Source: Methylobacterium sp. CB376 (lineage in GTDB: Bacteria > Pseudomonadota > Alphaproteobacteria > Rhizobiales > Beijerinckiaceae). From it: 64,000 nt of DNA. Under the pieces are notes generated by a model. It was not told the DNA's origin, searched no databases, and worked only from the letters and a program-made list of their open reading frames with translations. Below are positions 38,656 to 49,261 of the stretch, one piece after another. Position 1 is the first letter of the stretch. Each line of letters opens with the position of its first letter. The position numbers were made by a program, and so were the translations under genes. Location of the stretch: assembly GCF_029714205.1 (NCBI RefSeq), contig NZ_CP121648.1:5892501-5956500 (forward strand), read 5' to 3'.

Positions 38656-40320
38656 ATGGACTTGCCGGAACGCGAGGCGATGGACTTCGACGTGGTCGTC
38701 GTGGGGGCAGGCCCGGCGGGGCTCGCGACGGCGATCCACCTGAAGCAGCTCGCCGCCGAGGCCGGCACCGACGTGTCGGTGGTCGTGGTGGAGAAGGGCG
38801 GCGAGGTCGGCGCGCACATCCTCTCGGGCGCGGTGATCGACCCGATCGGACTCGACCGGCTGCTGCCGGATTGGCGCCAGGATCCCGACCGGCCGCTCAG
38901 GACCGAGGTCGTCAAGGACGAGTTCATGTTCCTGGGGCCGGCGGGCGGCATCAGCCTGCCGAACATCGCCTTCCCGCGGCTGATGTCCAACCACGGCAAC
39001 TTCGTCGGGTCGCTCTCGAACGTCGCCAAGTATCTCGGCCGCAAGGCGGAGGAGCTCGGCGTCGAGATCTATCCGGGCTTCCCGGCCGCCGAGGTGCTGT
39101 TCGACGAGGCGGGCGCCGTGGTGGGGGTGGCGACCGGCGACCTCGGCGTCGCCAGGAGCGGCGAGCCGCGCGACGACTTCACCCGCGGCATGGAGCTGCG
39201 CGCCCGCTACACGGTCCTGGCCGAGGGCGCCCGCGGCTCGCTGACCAAGCGCGTCATCGACCGCTACAAGCTCAACCAGCACTCCGACCACCAGAAGTAC
39301 GGGCTCGGGGTGAAGGAGCTCTGGCAGGTCAAGCCTGAGAAGTTCCGGCCCGGCCTCGTCCAGCACACGATGGGCTGGCCGCTGCCGAACCGGGCGGGCG
39401 GCGGCTCCTGGCTGTACCACTTCGACGACCACCTCGTCTCGGTGGGCTTCGTCACGCACCTGAACTACGAGAACCCGACCCTGTCGCCGTTCGAGGAGTT
39501 CCAGCGCTTCAAGACCCACCCGATGATCCGCGAGGTGTTCGAGGGCGCCAAGCGCATCGGCTACGGCGCCCGCGCGATCATGGAGGGCGGCTGGCAATCG
39601 GTGCCGAAGCTCGTCTTCCCGGGCGGCTGCCTCGTCGGCGACTCGGCGGGGTTCGTGAACGTGCCGCGCATCAAGGGCTCGCACAACGCGCTGCTGTCGG
39701 GGATCCTGGCCGCCAGGGCCCTGCACGAGGCCGTGGCGGCGGAGCGGCGCCAGGACGAGATCACCGCCTACGATCGGGGCTGGCGCGACAGCGAGATCGG
39801 CTACGACCTCAAGCGGGTGCGCAACGTCAAGCCGCTCTGGTCGAAGTACGGCACGCTGGTCGGGGTCGGGCTCGGCGGGATCGACATGTGGCTCAACGAG
39901 CTCGCCGGCCTGTCGCTGTTCGGCACGCTCGGCCACGGCAAGCCGGACTACGCCTGCACCAAGCCGCTCAAGGACGTCAAGCCGATCACCTATCCGCGCC
40001 CGGACGGGGTCCTGACCTTCGACCGGCTCTCCTCGGTCTACCTGTCGAACACCAACCACGAGGAGGACCAGCCGGTCCACCTCCAGGTCAAGGATCCTGA
40101 GCTGCAGAAGCGCTCGGAGCACGACGTCTTCGGCGGCCCCTCGGCCCGCTACTGCCCGGCCGGCGTCTACGAGTGGATCGAGGAGGGCGGCGCGCCACGC
40201 TACCAGATCAACGCGCAGAACTGCGTCCATTGCAAGACCTGCGATATCAAGGACCCGAACCAGAACATCGACTGGGTGACGCCGGAAGGTCCGGGCGGGC
40301 CGAACTACGTCAACATGTGA
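38656..40320 (+). CDS. Electron transfer flavoprotein-ubiquinone oxidoreductase
   Basis: The 554-residue enzyme passes electrons from ETF to the quinone pool. The FAD-binding motif is VVVGAGPAGLATAIHL near residue 17, followed by the long FAD/quinone domain. A ferredoxin-like 4Fe-4S site lies at the C-terminus (CPAGVYEW and CVHCKTCDIKDPNQNI). Start ATG 38656 follows GAAGGAGGACGGGG. The length is typical. It sits beside UDG in divergent orientation, a common Rhizobiales arrangement. Confidence 0.94.
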   Translation: MDLPEREAMDFDVVVVGAGPAGLATAIHLKQLAAEAGTDVSVVVVEKGGEVGAHILSGAVIDPIGLDRLLPDWRQDPDRPLRTEVVKDEFMFLGPAGGISLPNIAFPRLMSNHGNFVGSLSNVAKYLGRKAEELGVEIYPGFPAAEVLFDEAGAVVGVATGDLGVARSGEPRDDFTRGMELRARYTVLAEGARGSLTKRVIDRYKLNQHSDHQKYGLGVKELWQVKPEKFRPGLVQHTMGWPLPNRAGGGSWLYHFDDHLVSVGFVTHLNYENPTLSPFEEFQRFKTHPMIREVFEGAKRIGYGARAIMEGGWQSVPKLVFPGGCLVGDSAGFVNVPRIKGSHNALLSGILAARALHEAVAAERRQDEITAYDRGWRDSEIGYDLKRVRNVKPLWSKYGTLVGVGLGGIDMWLNELAGLSLFGTLGHGKPDYACTKPLKDVKPITYPRPDGVLTFDRLSSVYLSNTNHEEDQPVHLQVKDPELQKRSEHDVFGGPSARYCPAGVYEWIEEGGAPRYQINAQNCVHCKTCDIKDPNQNIDWVTPEGPGGPNYVNM

Positions 40321-40546
40321 CGGCGCGGCAGGCCGGCGCCGCGCGCCGGCCTTCCTCCGGCATCCCCGTCCCGGGCGCCTGCCGCCGACGCCGCGCCCGG
40401 GGACCGGCGGGCGCTCCGAGACCGCGCCCCTCCCGGCTCAGGAACTCCGCAGCACAGCCGCGATTACCGTCTGGTGCGCGCCTTGCTGGAACTCTGGGTT
40501 GAAGTCACGCTCCGCACCCCGCGCGGCCGTGTCCGGGAGGGACCCG

Positions 40547-41830
40547 ATGCGATCCTCACGCCTGACCACCTACATCTTCATCGGCATGCTGCTCGGCATC
40601 GCGGTCGGCTACGCGTGCAGCATCACCTGGCCGGATCCGCAGACGTCGAAGGAGATATCGGGCTACATCTCCCTGATCAGTGACGTCTTCCTGCGGCTGA
40701 TCAAGATGATCATCGCCCCGCTGGTGTTCTCGACGCTGGTGGTCGGCATCGCCCACATGGGCGATACGGCAGCGGTGGGCCGGGTCGGCGGCAAGGCGCT
40801 GCTGTGGTTCGTGGGCGCCTCGCTCTGCTCGCTGCTCCTCGGCCTCGTGATGGTGAACCTGCTGCGCCCCGGCGAGGCGCTCAACCTTCCGCTGCCGGAT
40901 GCCGGGGCCTCGACCAACCTCAAGGCCGCCTCGCTCTCCCTGAAGGAATTCGTCACCCACCTGGTGCCGAAGAGCGCCGTCGAGGCGATGGCCAACAACG
41001 AGATCCTGCAGATCGTGGTCTTCTCGGTCTTCTTCGGGGTGGCGCTCGCGGCCCTCGGCGAGAAGGGCCACGCGCTCGCCCACGGGATCGAGGGCCTCGC
41101 CGACGTGATGCTGAAGATCACCGGCTACGTGATGATGTTCGCGCCGGTGGCGGTGTTCGCGGCCATCGCCGCCACCATCACCACCCAGGGCCTCGGCGTG
41201 CTCGTCACCTACGGCAAGTTCATGGTCGAGTTCTACCTCAGCCTCGCGGTGCTCTGGGGCCTGCTGGTGCTGGCCGGCTTCGCCCTGGTCGGCGGGGGCG
41301 GCATCCGGCGCCTGCTCGACCTGATCAAGGAGCCCTTCGTGCTCGCCTTCTCGACCGCGTCGAGCGAGGCGGCCTACCCCAAGACCCTCTCGAACCTCGA
41401 GCGCTTCGGGGTGCCCAACCGCATCACCAGCTTCGTGCTGCCGATGGGCTACTCGTTCAACCTCGACGGCTCGATGATGTACTGCACCTTCGCGGTCATG
41501 TTCATCGCGCAGGCCTACAACATCCCGCTCACGCTGAGCCAGCAGCTGACCATGCTGCTCCTGCTGATGGTGACCTCGAAGGGCATGGCGGGCGTGCCGC
41601 GCGCGTCGCTGGTGGTGATCTCGGCGACCCTCTCGACCTTCCAGATCCCGGAGGCGGGCCTGCTCCTGATCATCGGCATCGACCAGTTCCTCGACATGGG
41701 CCGCTCGGCCACCAACGTGCTCGGCAACAGCGTCGCCACGGTCGCGGTGGCCAAGTGGGAAGGCCAGCTCAGCCGGAGCGACCAGCGCCTCGACCGCGAC
41801 GTCAGCCCGCTGCCCGAGCCGGCCGAGTGA
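40547..41830 (+). CDS. Dicarboxylate/amino acid:cation symporter (DAACS family)
   Basis: The 427-residue transporter has about eight membrane helices and the family motifs AFSTASSEAAYPKTLSNL (serine-rich loop), MGYSFNLDGSMMYC and VTSKGMAGVPRASLV, as in GltP/DctA. It likely takes up dicarboxylates or acidic amino acids with protons or sodium. The start at 40547 (MRSSRLTTYIFIG) is preferred because GGGAGGGACCC stands before it. It is followed after two bases by a solute-binding protein gene. Confidence 0.9.
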   Translation: MRSSRLTTYIFIGMLLGIAVGYACSITWPDPQTSKEISGYISLISDVFLRLIKMIIAPLVFSTLVVGIAHMGDTAAVGRVGGKALLWFVGASLCSLLLGLVMVNLLRPGEALNLPLPDAGASTNLKAASLSLKEFVTHLVPKSAVEAMANNEILQIVVFSVFFGVALAALGEKGHALAHGIEGLADVMLKITGYVMMFAPVAVFAAIAATITTQGLGVLVTYGKFMVEFYLSLAVLWGLLVLAGFALVGGGGIRRLLDLIKEPFVLAFSTASSEAAYPKTLSNLERFGVPNRITSFVLPMGYSFNLDGSMMYCTFAVMFIAQAYNIPLTLSQQLTMLLLLMVTSKGMAGVPRASLVVISATLSTFQIPEAGLLLIIGIDQFLDMGRSATNVLGNSVATVAVAKWEGQLSRSDQRLDRDVSPLPEPAE

Positions 41831-41832
41831 TC

Positions 41833-42744
41833 ATGAGGAGGCTTCGCGCCCTCGCGCTGACGGCCCTCCTGGCCGGGGCGCTCGCCGCCGCGGCGCCGGC
41901 CCGCGCCGTCGAGGTGCTGACCGGGACCCTGCGGAAGGCGGCGACGAGCGGCGTCGTCGCGATCGGCTACCGCACGAGCTCGATCCCCTTCTCGTTCGTC
42001 GAGGAGGGGCGGGGCGAGGGGCGCCCGGTCGGCTACGCCATCGACCTCTGCCAGGAGATCGTCGACGAGATCGGCCGGGCGATCGGCCGCGACGACCTGC
42101 GGATCCGCTTCGTCCCGGTCACCTCGGAGAGCCGCATCCCGGCCCTGCTCTCGGGGGAGATCGACCTCGAATGCGGCTCGACCACCGCCAATGCCGAGCG
42201 GCGGCGCAGCGTCGCCTTCTCGCCCGTCACCTTCGTGAGCGCGACGACGCTCCTGGTGCCGCGGGGCTCGGCCATCGCCTCCTACCGCGACCTCGCCGGC
42301 AAGCGCGTCGTCGTCACGGCCGGGACCACCAACGAGACGGCGCTGCGCGCGCTCCTGGCGCGGCTCAGGCTCGACGCGCAGGTCCTGACCGGGCGCGACC
42401 ACGCCGAGTCCTTCGCCCTGCTGCGGGAGGGGCGCGCCGACGCCTTCGCGCTCGACGACGTGCTCCTCTCCGGGCTGATCGCGGCGGCGGGCGAGGCGGG
42501 CCGGGGCTTCACGGTGCTGCCCGACAAGCTCTCCTTCGAGCCCTACGGCATCATGTTCCGGAAGGACGACCCGGCGCTCGCGGGCGTGGTCGACGCCGCC
42601 TTCGCGCGCCTCGCCGGCACCCGCGAGCTGCGCTGGCTCTACGAGCGGTGGTTCCTCAAGCGGCTGCCGAACGGCGCGCGGCTCAACCTGCCCATGTCGG
42701 AGGAACTGCGCACCAGCTTCCAGCTGCTCGGTCTCGAAGAGTGA
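41833..42744 (+). CDS. Amino-acid-type solute-binding protein (ABC family 3)
   Basis: The 303-residue secreted protein has a signal peptide ending near AAAAPARA and the SBP family 3 layout: VAIGYRTSSIPFSFVEEG, IDLECGSTTANAERRRSVAF, VVVTAGTTNETALRALL, and GIMFRKDDPALAGVVDAAF. It binds amino acids for an ABC importer, but no permease or ATPase gene is next to it. Its gene almost abuts the DAACS symporter gene (gap of two bases), so the pair may be regulated together. A terminator follows. Confidence 0.85.
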   Translation: MRRLRALALTALLAGALAAAAPARAVEVLTGTLRKAATSGVVAIGYRTSSIPFSFVEEGRGEGRPVGYAIDLCQEIVDEIGRAIGRDDLRIRFVPVTSESRIPALLSGEIDLECGSTTANAERRRSVAFSPVTFVSATTLLVPRGSAIASYRDLAGKRVVVTAGTTNETALRALLARLRLDAQVLTGRDHAESFALLREGRADAFALDDVLLSGLIAAAGEAGRGFTVLPDKLSFEPYGIMFRKDDPALAGVVDAAFARLAGTRELRWLYERWFLKRLPNGARLNLPMSEELRTSFQLLGLEE

Positions 42745-42855
42745 GCGATCCGATCCCGCCCCGGTCGCCGCTCCCCCACGGTCATCCCTGTACAAGCGCG
42801 GGATCGCGTGCCACTCTTGTCGGGCCGGGTCCGCTCTCGGCACAGTCGATGACCT

Positions 42856-42892
42856 GCTCCGCCGATGTCTCACCGCCGGCGGAGCTTTTTTT
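42856..42892 (+). terminator. Rho-independent terminator after the solute-binding protein gene
   Basis: A perfect 8-base stem (GCTCCGCC at 42856-42863 with GGCGGAGC at 42878-42885) is followed by seven T. It sits 112 bases after the stop at 42744 and should end transcription from the symporter side. Reading the other strand it has no T tract, so it does not serve aat. Confidence 0.85.
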
Positions 42893-42921
42893 GGGATGAT
42901 TTGTTCGGCCGAATTGCCGGA

Positions 42922-43608
42922 TTATCCCGGCCCGGACCGTCCCGGCTCGCGGCGCGCCAGCCAGGCCACCGCCTCGGCCCCGGCGAGCGGGGCCGGGTCC
43001 CAGCGCGCCGGGTGCTCGACCGCCTCGCGCAGCAGGCGCTTGTAGACCTGCCGCGGCACCTCGACGGCGCCGAACTGCGCGAGGTGGCTGGTCACGAATT
43101 GCGCGTCGAGGAGGCGGTAGCCGTCGCGCCTGAGCCGCGCGGCGAGGTGGACGAGGGCGATCTTCGAGGCGTCCCGGGCGAAGTGGAACATGCTCTCGCC
43201 GAAGAAGGCGCCCCCGAGCGCCACCCCGTAGAGCCCCCCGACGAGGCTGCGCGGCGTGCCGGCATAGACCTCGACCGTGTGGCAGTAGCCGAGGTCGAAC
43301 AACTCGCCGTAGAGGGCGCGGATGCGGCCGTTGATCCAGGTGCGGGCGCTGTCGCGCCGCGGCGCCGCGCAGGCGGCGATCACCGCGTCGAAGTCGCGGT
43401 CGACCGCGACCTCGACGGCGTCGGAGCGCACCGTGCGGGCGAGCCGGCTCGACACGTGGAACCGGTCGAGGGGCATGATGCCCCGCTCGCGCGGCTCCAC
43501 CCAGTAGATCGCCGGGTCGTCGGCGTCCTCGGCCATCGGGAAGATGCCCGCCGCGTAGGCCTTGAGCAGGATCTCGGGCGTGATCTCGACGAAGACGCTG
43601 CCGTGCAT
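42922..43608 (-). CDS. aat: Leucyl/phenylalanyl-tRNA--protein transferase Aat
   Basis: The 228-residue enzyme adds Leu or Phe to the N-terminus of proteins, marking them for ClpS/ClpAP (N-end rule). Typical alphaproteobacterial motifs: [55 protein letters not shown] and [20 protein letters not shown]. The ATG at 43608 follows CGGAAGCCCACG. It follows accC in the common accB-accC-aat order with a short repeat in between. Confidence 0.92.
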   Translation of the reverse strand: MHGSVFVEITPEILLKAYAAGIFPMAEDADDPAIYWVEPRERGIMPLDRFHVSSRLARTVRSDAVEVAVDRDFDAVIAACAAPRRDSARTWINGRIRALYGELFDLGYCHTVEVYAGTPRSLVGGLYGVALGGAFFGESMFHFARDASKIALVHLAARLRRDGYRLLDAQFVTSHLAQFGAVEVPRQVYKRLLREAVEHPARWDPAPLAGAEAVAWLARREPGRSGPG

Positions 43609-43673
43609 CGTGGGCTTCCGGTCGAGAGGAGGGGGCATTCTCCACGGGCCGGGCGGCCCTTGCAAATGGCCGC

Positions 43674-43734
43674 GGGCTCCGGCCCCGCAAGCGGGGCTCC
43701 GGCCCCGCCAGCGGGGGCTCCGGCCCCGCCAGCG
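43674..43734. repeat. Three tandem 20-base units between accC and aat
   Basis: Units of the form GGGCTCCGGCCCCGCNAGCG begin at 43674, 43694 and 43715. Each contains a small CCCCGC/GCGGGG inverted repeat. A fourth, degenerate unit runs into the accC stop. Function unknown; length polymorphism between strains is likely. Confidence 0.6.
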
Positions 43735-43747
43735 GGGTCCCGCCCCG

Positions 43748-45103
<1,356 letters not shown>

Positions 45104-45113
45104 CGGGGCGCCG

Positions 45114-45593
45114 TCACTCGATCACCAGCAGGGGCTCGCCGAACTCCACCGGCTGGCCGTCCTCGATGAAGACCGCCGTCACGGTGCCGGCCCGCGGCGC
45201 CACGATGTCGTTGAAGGTCTTCATGGCCTCGACCAGGAGGAGGCGCGCGCCGCTCTCCACCCGGGTTCCCACCTCCACGAAGGGCTTGGCCTCCGGCGAG
45301 GGCCGCCGGTAGGCGGTGCCGACCATCGGCGAGAGCACCGCGCCCGGATGGGCCGCGAGGGCCTTCGGGTCGGGCTCCGCGGCGGCCGGGACGGAGGCGG
45401 CCGGAAGGGGCGGCGCCGCGACGGGGGCGGGCGCGACCGCGACCGGCAGGTGGGCGGTCACCGCGGCGCGCTCGCGGGCGACGCGGATGCGCAGGTCGCC
45501 CTTCTCGACCTCGATCTCGGTCAGGTCGGTCTCGGCGATCAGGGTCGCGAGCTGGCGCACCAGGTCGGGATCGAACGGATCGTGCTTGGACAT
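45114..45593 (-). CDS. accB: Acetyl-CoA carboxylase biotin carboxyl carrier protein AccB
   Basis: The 159-residue protein has an N-terminal helical region ([20 protein letters not shown]), a Pro/Ala-rich linker ([20 protein letters not shown]) and a C-terminal biotinyl domain with the biotin-accepting Lys in [16 protein letters not shown]. The ATG at 45593 is chosen as the family start; a TTG at 45602 is possible, and neither has a strong ribosome site. BioB encoded in this window supplies the cofactor pathway. Confidence 0.95.
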   Translation of the reverse strand: MSKHDPFDPDLVRQLATLIAETDLTEIEVEKGDLRIRVARERAAVTAHLPVAVAPAPVAAPPLPAASVPAAAEPDPKALAAHPGAVLSPMVGTAYRRPSPEAKPFVEVGTRVESGARLLLVEAMKTFNDIVAPRAGTVTAVFIEDGQPVEFGEPLLVIE

Positions 45594-45733
45594 GCGCTGC
45601 AATCAATGGGTTGGCGAAAGGGCGCGCGGCGACCTCGCGCGGGCTGGCCGCGCGCCGCACCGGCGGCGGCCATGGCCGCCGCGAGCGCGCTCTTAGCCGA
45701 TCGGGGGGGGACGGGATAGAGCGGAAGCGCGCC

Positions 45734-46510
45734 TCAGCAGGTCGCGTGGCCGCACTGGCGCACGCCCGCGATGGTCTTGCGGATCGGCTCGGCGCCGACC
45801 GCGCCCGGGATGATCTCCTCGCCGATGATGAAGGCCGGCGTGCCCGAGAGCCCGAGCTTGTCGCCGAGCCCGACATTCTCCTGCAGCGCGGCCTGCACCG
45901 CGGGGGCCTGCATGTCCTTCTGCAGGCGGGCGACGTCGAGGCCCATCTCCTTGGCCAGCGCGATGGCGCGGTCGCCGTTCACGCGGCCGGGGCTCTCCAG
46001 CAGCCTGGTGTGGTACTCGAACAGCTTGTCGCCCTTGAGCTGCTGCTTGACGGCCAGCGCCACCTTGCTCGCCTCGACCGAGTCGGGACCCAGCACCGGG
46101 AAGTCCTTCAGCACCACCCTCAGCTTCGGGTCGGCCTTCATCAGGGTCTGGATGTCGCCGAGCGCCCGCTTGCAGTAGCCGCAATTGTAATCGAAGAACT
46201 CGACCAGGGTGACGTCGCCGTTCGGGTTGCCGGCGACGTAGCTCGACGCGGCATCGTGCAGGACGTCGCGGGTCTCCTTGAGGGCGCTGGCCTGGGCCTG
46301 GCGCTGCGCCTCCTGCTGGCGCTTCTCCAGCTCGGTCATCGCCTCCTGCAGGATCTCGGGATTCTTCAGCAGGTAGTCGCGGATCACGCCCTCGATGGCC
46401 TGGCGCTGCGCGTCCGTCATCGGCGCCTCGGCGCGGGACGGGGCTGCGGCGATCGCGAGCGCCCCCGTGAGGGCGAGGGCGGGCAGGAGGCGGGGGAGGG
46501 GCAGCATCAT
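45734..46510 (-). CDS. DsbA-family periplasmic thiol-disulfide protein
   Basis: The 258-residue protein has a signal peptide (LLPALALTGALAIAAAPSRA), a helical N-terminal segment (DAQRQAIEGVIRDYLLKNPE) and a thioredoxin fold with CXXC in NCGYCKRALGDIQTLM and a cis-Pro in LSGTPAFIIGEE. This is the Com1/DsbA-like group found widely in alphaproteobacteria. It likely forms or isomerises disulfides in the periplasm. The ATG at 46510 is preceded by CGAGGACG. A second Met follows directly. Confidence 0.86.
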   Translation of the reverse strand: MMLPLPRLLPALALTGALAIAAAPSRAEAPMTDAQRQAIEGVIRDYLLKNPEILQEAMTELEKRQQEAQRQAQASALKETRDVLHDAASSYVAGNPNGDVTLVEFFDYNCGYCKRALGDIQTLMKADPKLRVVLKDFPVLGPDSVEASKVALAVKQQLKGDKLFEYHTRLLESPGRVNGDRAIALAKEMGLDVARLQKDMQAPAVQAALQENVGLGDKLGLSGTPAFIIGEEIIPGAVGAEPIRKTIAGVRQCGHATC

Positions 46511-46746
46511 CGTCCTCGTTGGGGTCTTCGTCCTTGGGCGCCCAGCGTCCTGCGTCGGACGGCTCCGTCGCGGACTCGCTCTACTGGCGTGGTTAGGCGG
46601 TTTCGCGGCGTGCGGCAAATCACGGTCGCGTCGCCGGGCCGGCGGGCGGAGTTGCGCGGCCGCGCGCCAACGCCCTATCTGCCCGGATCGCCTCCCCGGC
46701 GCGCCCCCGGCGGCCGGTGCGGGGCGCCCCACCACCCGGACCGCCC

Positions 46747-47910
46747 ATGCCCAGCGATTCCCTCCTCTCCCGCCGCGCCGCGCGGGTCGCCCCGTTCCTG
46801 GCCATGGACGTGCTCGCCGCCGCCGCCGTGAAGGAGCGGCGCGGCGAGGCGGTGGTGCACATGGAGGTCGGCCAGCCCTCCGCGCCCGCGCCGCGTCCCG
46901 CGATCCTGGCCGCGCAGGCCGCCCTCGCGCAGGGCCGCATCCCCTACACGGAGGCGCTCGGCATCGCCCCCCTGCGCGAGCGCATCGCCCGCCACTACGC
47001 GGAGACCTACGGGGTGTCGGTGCCGCCCGAGCGGGTCGTGGTGACCACGGGCTCCTCGGCGGGCTTCGTCCTCGCCTTCCTGGCGCTGTTCGACGCGGGC
47101 GGGCGCGTCGCCATCACGGCGCCGGGCTACCCGGCCTATCGCAGCATCCTGGAGGCCCTCGACCTCGCGCCGGTGGCGCTGCGCCTGCGGGCGGAGGACG
47201 GGTTCGTGCCGACGGCCGCCATGGTGCGGGAGGCCCACGCGGCGCAGCCCCTCTCCGGCCTCCTGGTGATGAGCCCGGCCAATCCGTCGGGCACCATGAT
47301 CGACCCGGTCCACCTCGCCGAACTCGGCCGCACCTGCCGGGCGCTCGGCCTCGCCTTCGTGTCCGACGAGATCTACCACGGCCTCACCTACGGGGTCCCG
47401 GCCGCGACCGCGCTCCGGAGCGACCCGGACGCGGTGATCATCAATTCCTTCTCGAAGTATTATTGCATGACCGGCTGGCGGATCGGCTGGATGGTGGTGC
47501 CGGACGCCCTGGTGCGGCCGATCGAGCGGCTGGCGCAGAACCTCTACATCTCGGCGCCCTACCTGTCGCAGGTGGCGGCGCTCGCGGCCTTCGACGCCAC
47601 CGAGGAGCTGGAGGCGGTCAAGGCCGACTACGCCCGGGCGCGGGCGCTCCTCCTCAACGAGCTGCCCGGCCTCGGCCTCGGCGACGCGCATCCGGCGGAC
47701 GGCGCCTTCTACCTCTACGCGGACGTGGCGCGGCTCACCAACGATGCCGGCGCCTTCTGCCGCCGCATGCTCGACCAAGCGGGCGTCGCCGCCACCCCGG
47801 GGCTCGACTTCGATCCCGCCGAGGGCCACCACTACCTGCGCTTCTCCTTCGCGGGCGGGGAGCGGGAGGCGCACGAGGCGGTGCGGCGGCTGCGGGCCTG
47901 GCTCGCCTGA
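46747..47910 (+). CDS. Class I/II pyridoxal phosphate aminotransferase
   Basis: The 387-residue enzyme has the PLP-binding Lys in INSFSKYYCMTGWRIGWMV near residue 235 and the substrate motifs VVTTGSSAGFVLAF, MSPANPSGTMI, VSDEIYHGLTYG. It resembles aspartate/aromatic-type aminotransferases of fold type I. The substrate cannot be named from sequence alone. ATG 46747 (MPSDSLLSRRAARVAPF) gives the usual length; the in-frame GTG upstream adds only a Pro-rich leader. It converges with rpe. Confidence 0.85.
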   Translation: MPSDSLLSRRAARVAPFLAMDVLAAAAVKERRGEAVVHMEVGQPSAPAPRPAILAAQAALAQGRIPYTEALGIAPLRERIARHYAETYGVSVPPERVVVTTGSSAGFVLAFLALFDAGGRVAITAPGYPAYRSILEALDLAPVALRLRAEDGFVPTAAMVREAHAAQPLSGLLVMSPANPSGTMIDPVHLAELGRTCRALGLAFVSDEIYHGLTYGVPAATALRSDPDAVIINSFSKYYCMTGWRIGWMVVPDALVRPIERLAQNLYISAPYLSQVAALAAFDATEELEAVKADYARARALLLNELPGLGLGDAHPADGAFYLYADVARLTNDAGAFCRRMLDQAGVAATPGLDFDPAEGHHYLRFSFAGGEREAHEAVRRLRAWLA

Positions 47911-47943
47911 GGGGCCCGGAGGCCCTCCCGCCCGGGACCGCCC

Positions 47944-48627
47944 TCAGACCCAGGCGCCGCGCGCGTCCTCCGCCGCCCCGCGGATGGCCGCGATGTTGGC
48001 CGCGTAGGCGTCGCGCCCGCCCCGGAAGGTGGCGGACCCCGCCACCAGGGCGTTGGCGCCCGCCCGCACGACGGCCGGCGCCGTCTCGGCCGTGACCCCG
48101 CCGTCGACCTCGATGTCGATCGCCCGCCCGCCCGCCATGGCGCGCACCCGCGCCACGGTCTCGCAGACCGAGCCGATGAAGCTCTGGCCGCCGAAGCCCG
48201 GATTGACGGTCATGCACAGGACGAGGTCGGCCAAGTCGAGGAGCGGCTCGACCAGGCTCGCCGGCGAGCCGGGGTTGATCGCCACGCCCGCCCGCTTGCC
48301 GAGCGCGCGGATCGTCTGGAGGGAGCGGTGAATGTGCGGCCCCGCCTCGGCATGGACCGTGATCGTGTCGGCGCCGGCCCCGGCGAAGGCTTCGAGGTAG
48401 GGATCGGCCGGGGCGATCATCAGGTGGACGTCGAAGGGCGCCCGCGTGTGCGGGCGCAGGGCCCGGACCACGTCCGGGCCGATCGTGATGTTGGGCACGA
48501 AGTGGCCGTCCATCACGTCGACGTGGATCCAGTCGGCCCCGGCCGCGACGACGTCGCGGATCTCCTCGCCGAGCCGGGCGAAATCGGCCGAGAGGATCGA
48601 CGGGGCGATCACGAGGGGGCGGGTCAT
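47944..48627 (-). CDS. rpe: Ribulose-phosphate 3-epimerase Rpe
   Basis: The 227-residue TIM-barrel enzyme interconverts ribulose 5-phosphate and xylulose 5-phosphate. Motifs: [63 protein letters not shown]. The ATG at 48627 ([12 protein letters not shown]) is preferred because CGGAGG stands before it. The pathway is pentose phosphate or ribulose-monophosphate-type metabolism. Confidence 0.95.
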   Translation of the reverse strand: MTRPLVIAPSILSADFARLGEEIRDVVAAGADWIHVDVMDGHFVPNITIGPDVVRALRPHTRAPFDVHLMIAPADPYLEAFAGAGADTITVHAEAGPHIHRSLQTIRALGKRAGVAINPGSPASLVEPLLDLADLVLCMTVNPGFGGQSFIGSVCETVARVRAMAGGRAIDIEVDGGVTAETAPAVVRAGANALVAGSATFRGGRDAYAANIAAIRGAAEDARGAWV

Positions 48628-48726
48628 GGCGGAACCTCCGGCAGGGCCTCCCGAACGCCGAAAGGCCAGGGTCTCGGACAACCCCGGCTCGGCCGATCGC
48701 GGTGGAGGGGAACGGGCGTCGGCGCC

Positions 48727-49005
48727 TCAGCGCCGGCGGAACTGGCTGCCGCCGCGGAAGGGCGGGCGCGGGCCGGAGGAGCGCTCGTCCTTGTGGCGGA
48801 ACACGAGGCGGCCCTTCTCCAGGTCGTAGGGCGACATCTCGACGGTGACGCGGTCGCCGGCCAGAGTCTTGATGCGGTTCTTCTTCATCTTGCCGGCCGT
48901 GTAGGCCACGATCTCGTGACCCTGGTCGAGCTGCACGCGGTAGCGCGCGTCCGGCAGGATCTCCAGCACGAGACCCTCGAACTGCATCAACTCTTCCTTC
49001 GCCAT
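48727..49005 (-). CDS. infA: Translation initiation factor IF-1 (extended)
   Basis: The 92-residue protein has the standard S1-type fold of IF-1 ([59 protein letters not shown]) and a basic tail of about 20 residues ([20 protein letters not shown]) beyond the usual 72. IF-1 assists initiation at the ribosome A site. Start ATG 49005 is preceded by GGAG. The tail is the only odd feature; this may be an additional infA copy. Confidence 0.9.
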   Translation of the reverse strand: MAKEELMQFEGLVLEILPDARYRVQLDQGHEIVAYTAGKMKKNRIKTLAGDRVTVEMSPYDLEKGRLVFRHKDERSSGPRPPFRGGSQFRRR

Positions 49006-49200
49006 CCACACTCTCCGCCCGGCAGCCGTCGCGGGCGGCGTCCCGGGATGCGTATCGATCCAATCCAGCGCGAGCGGTCGAGGCTTAAGGAGCACGGCGG
49101 GAGGGCCCGGGGGCTTTGAGTCCGTCGAACGCGAGAGTGCATGTAAGGTCGGCCGGAGGACGGCGCAAGCCGCACCGGTGGCGAAGTCCACCGATCGTGA

Positions 49201-49235
49201 GAAAATGGAGCCCGGCGCCGCGGGGCGCCGGGCTC
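49201..49235 (-). terminator. Terminator after the liv operon
   Basis: A perfect 12-base stem (49208-49219 with 49224-49235, arms GAGCCCGGCGCC and GGCGCCGGGCTC) lies 26 bases past the livK stop, followed on the minus strand by CATTTTC. It should end transcription of the substrate-binding protein gene. Confidence 0.8.
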
Positions 49236-49261
49236 GCTGGCCGGGCCGGAGCCGCCCCTGC

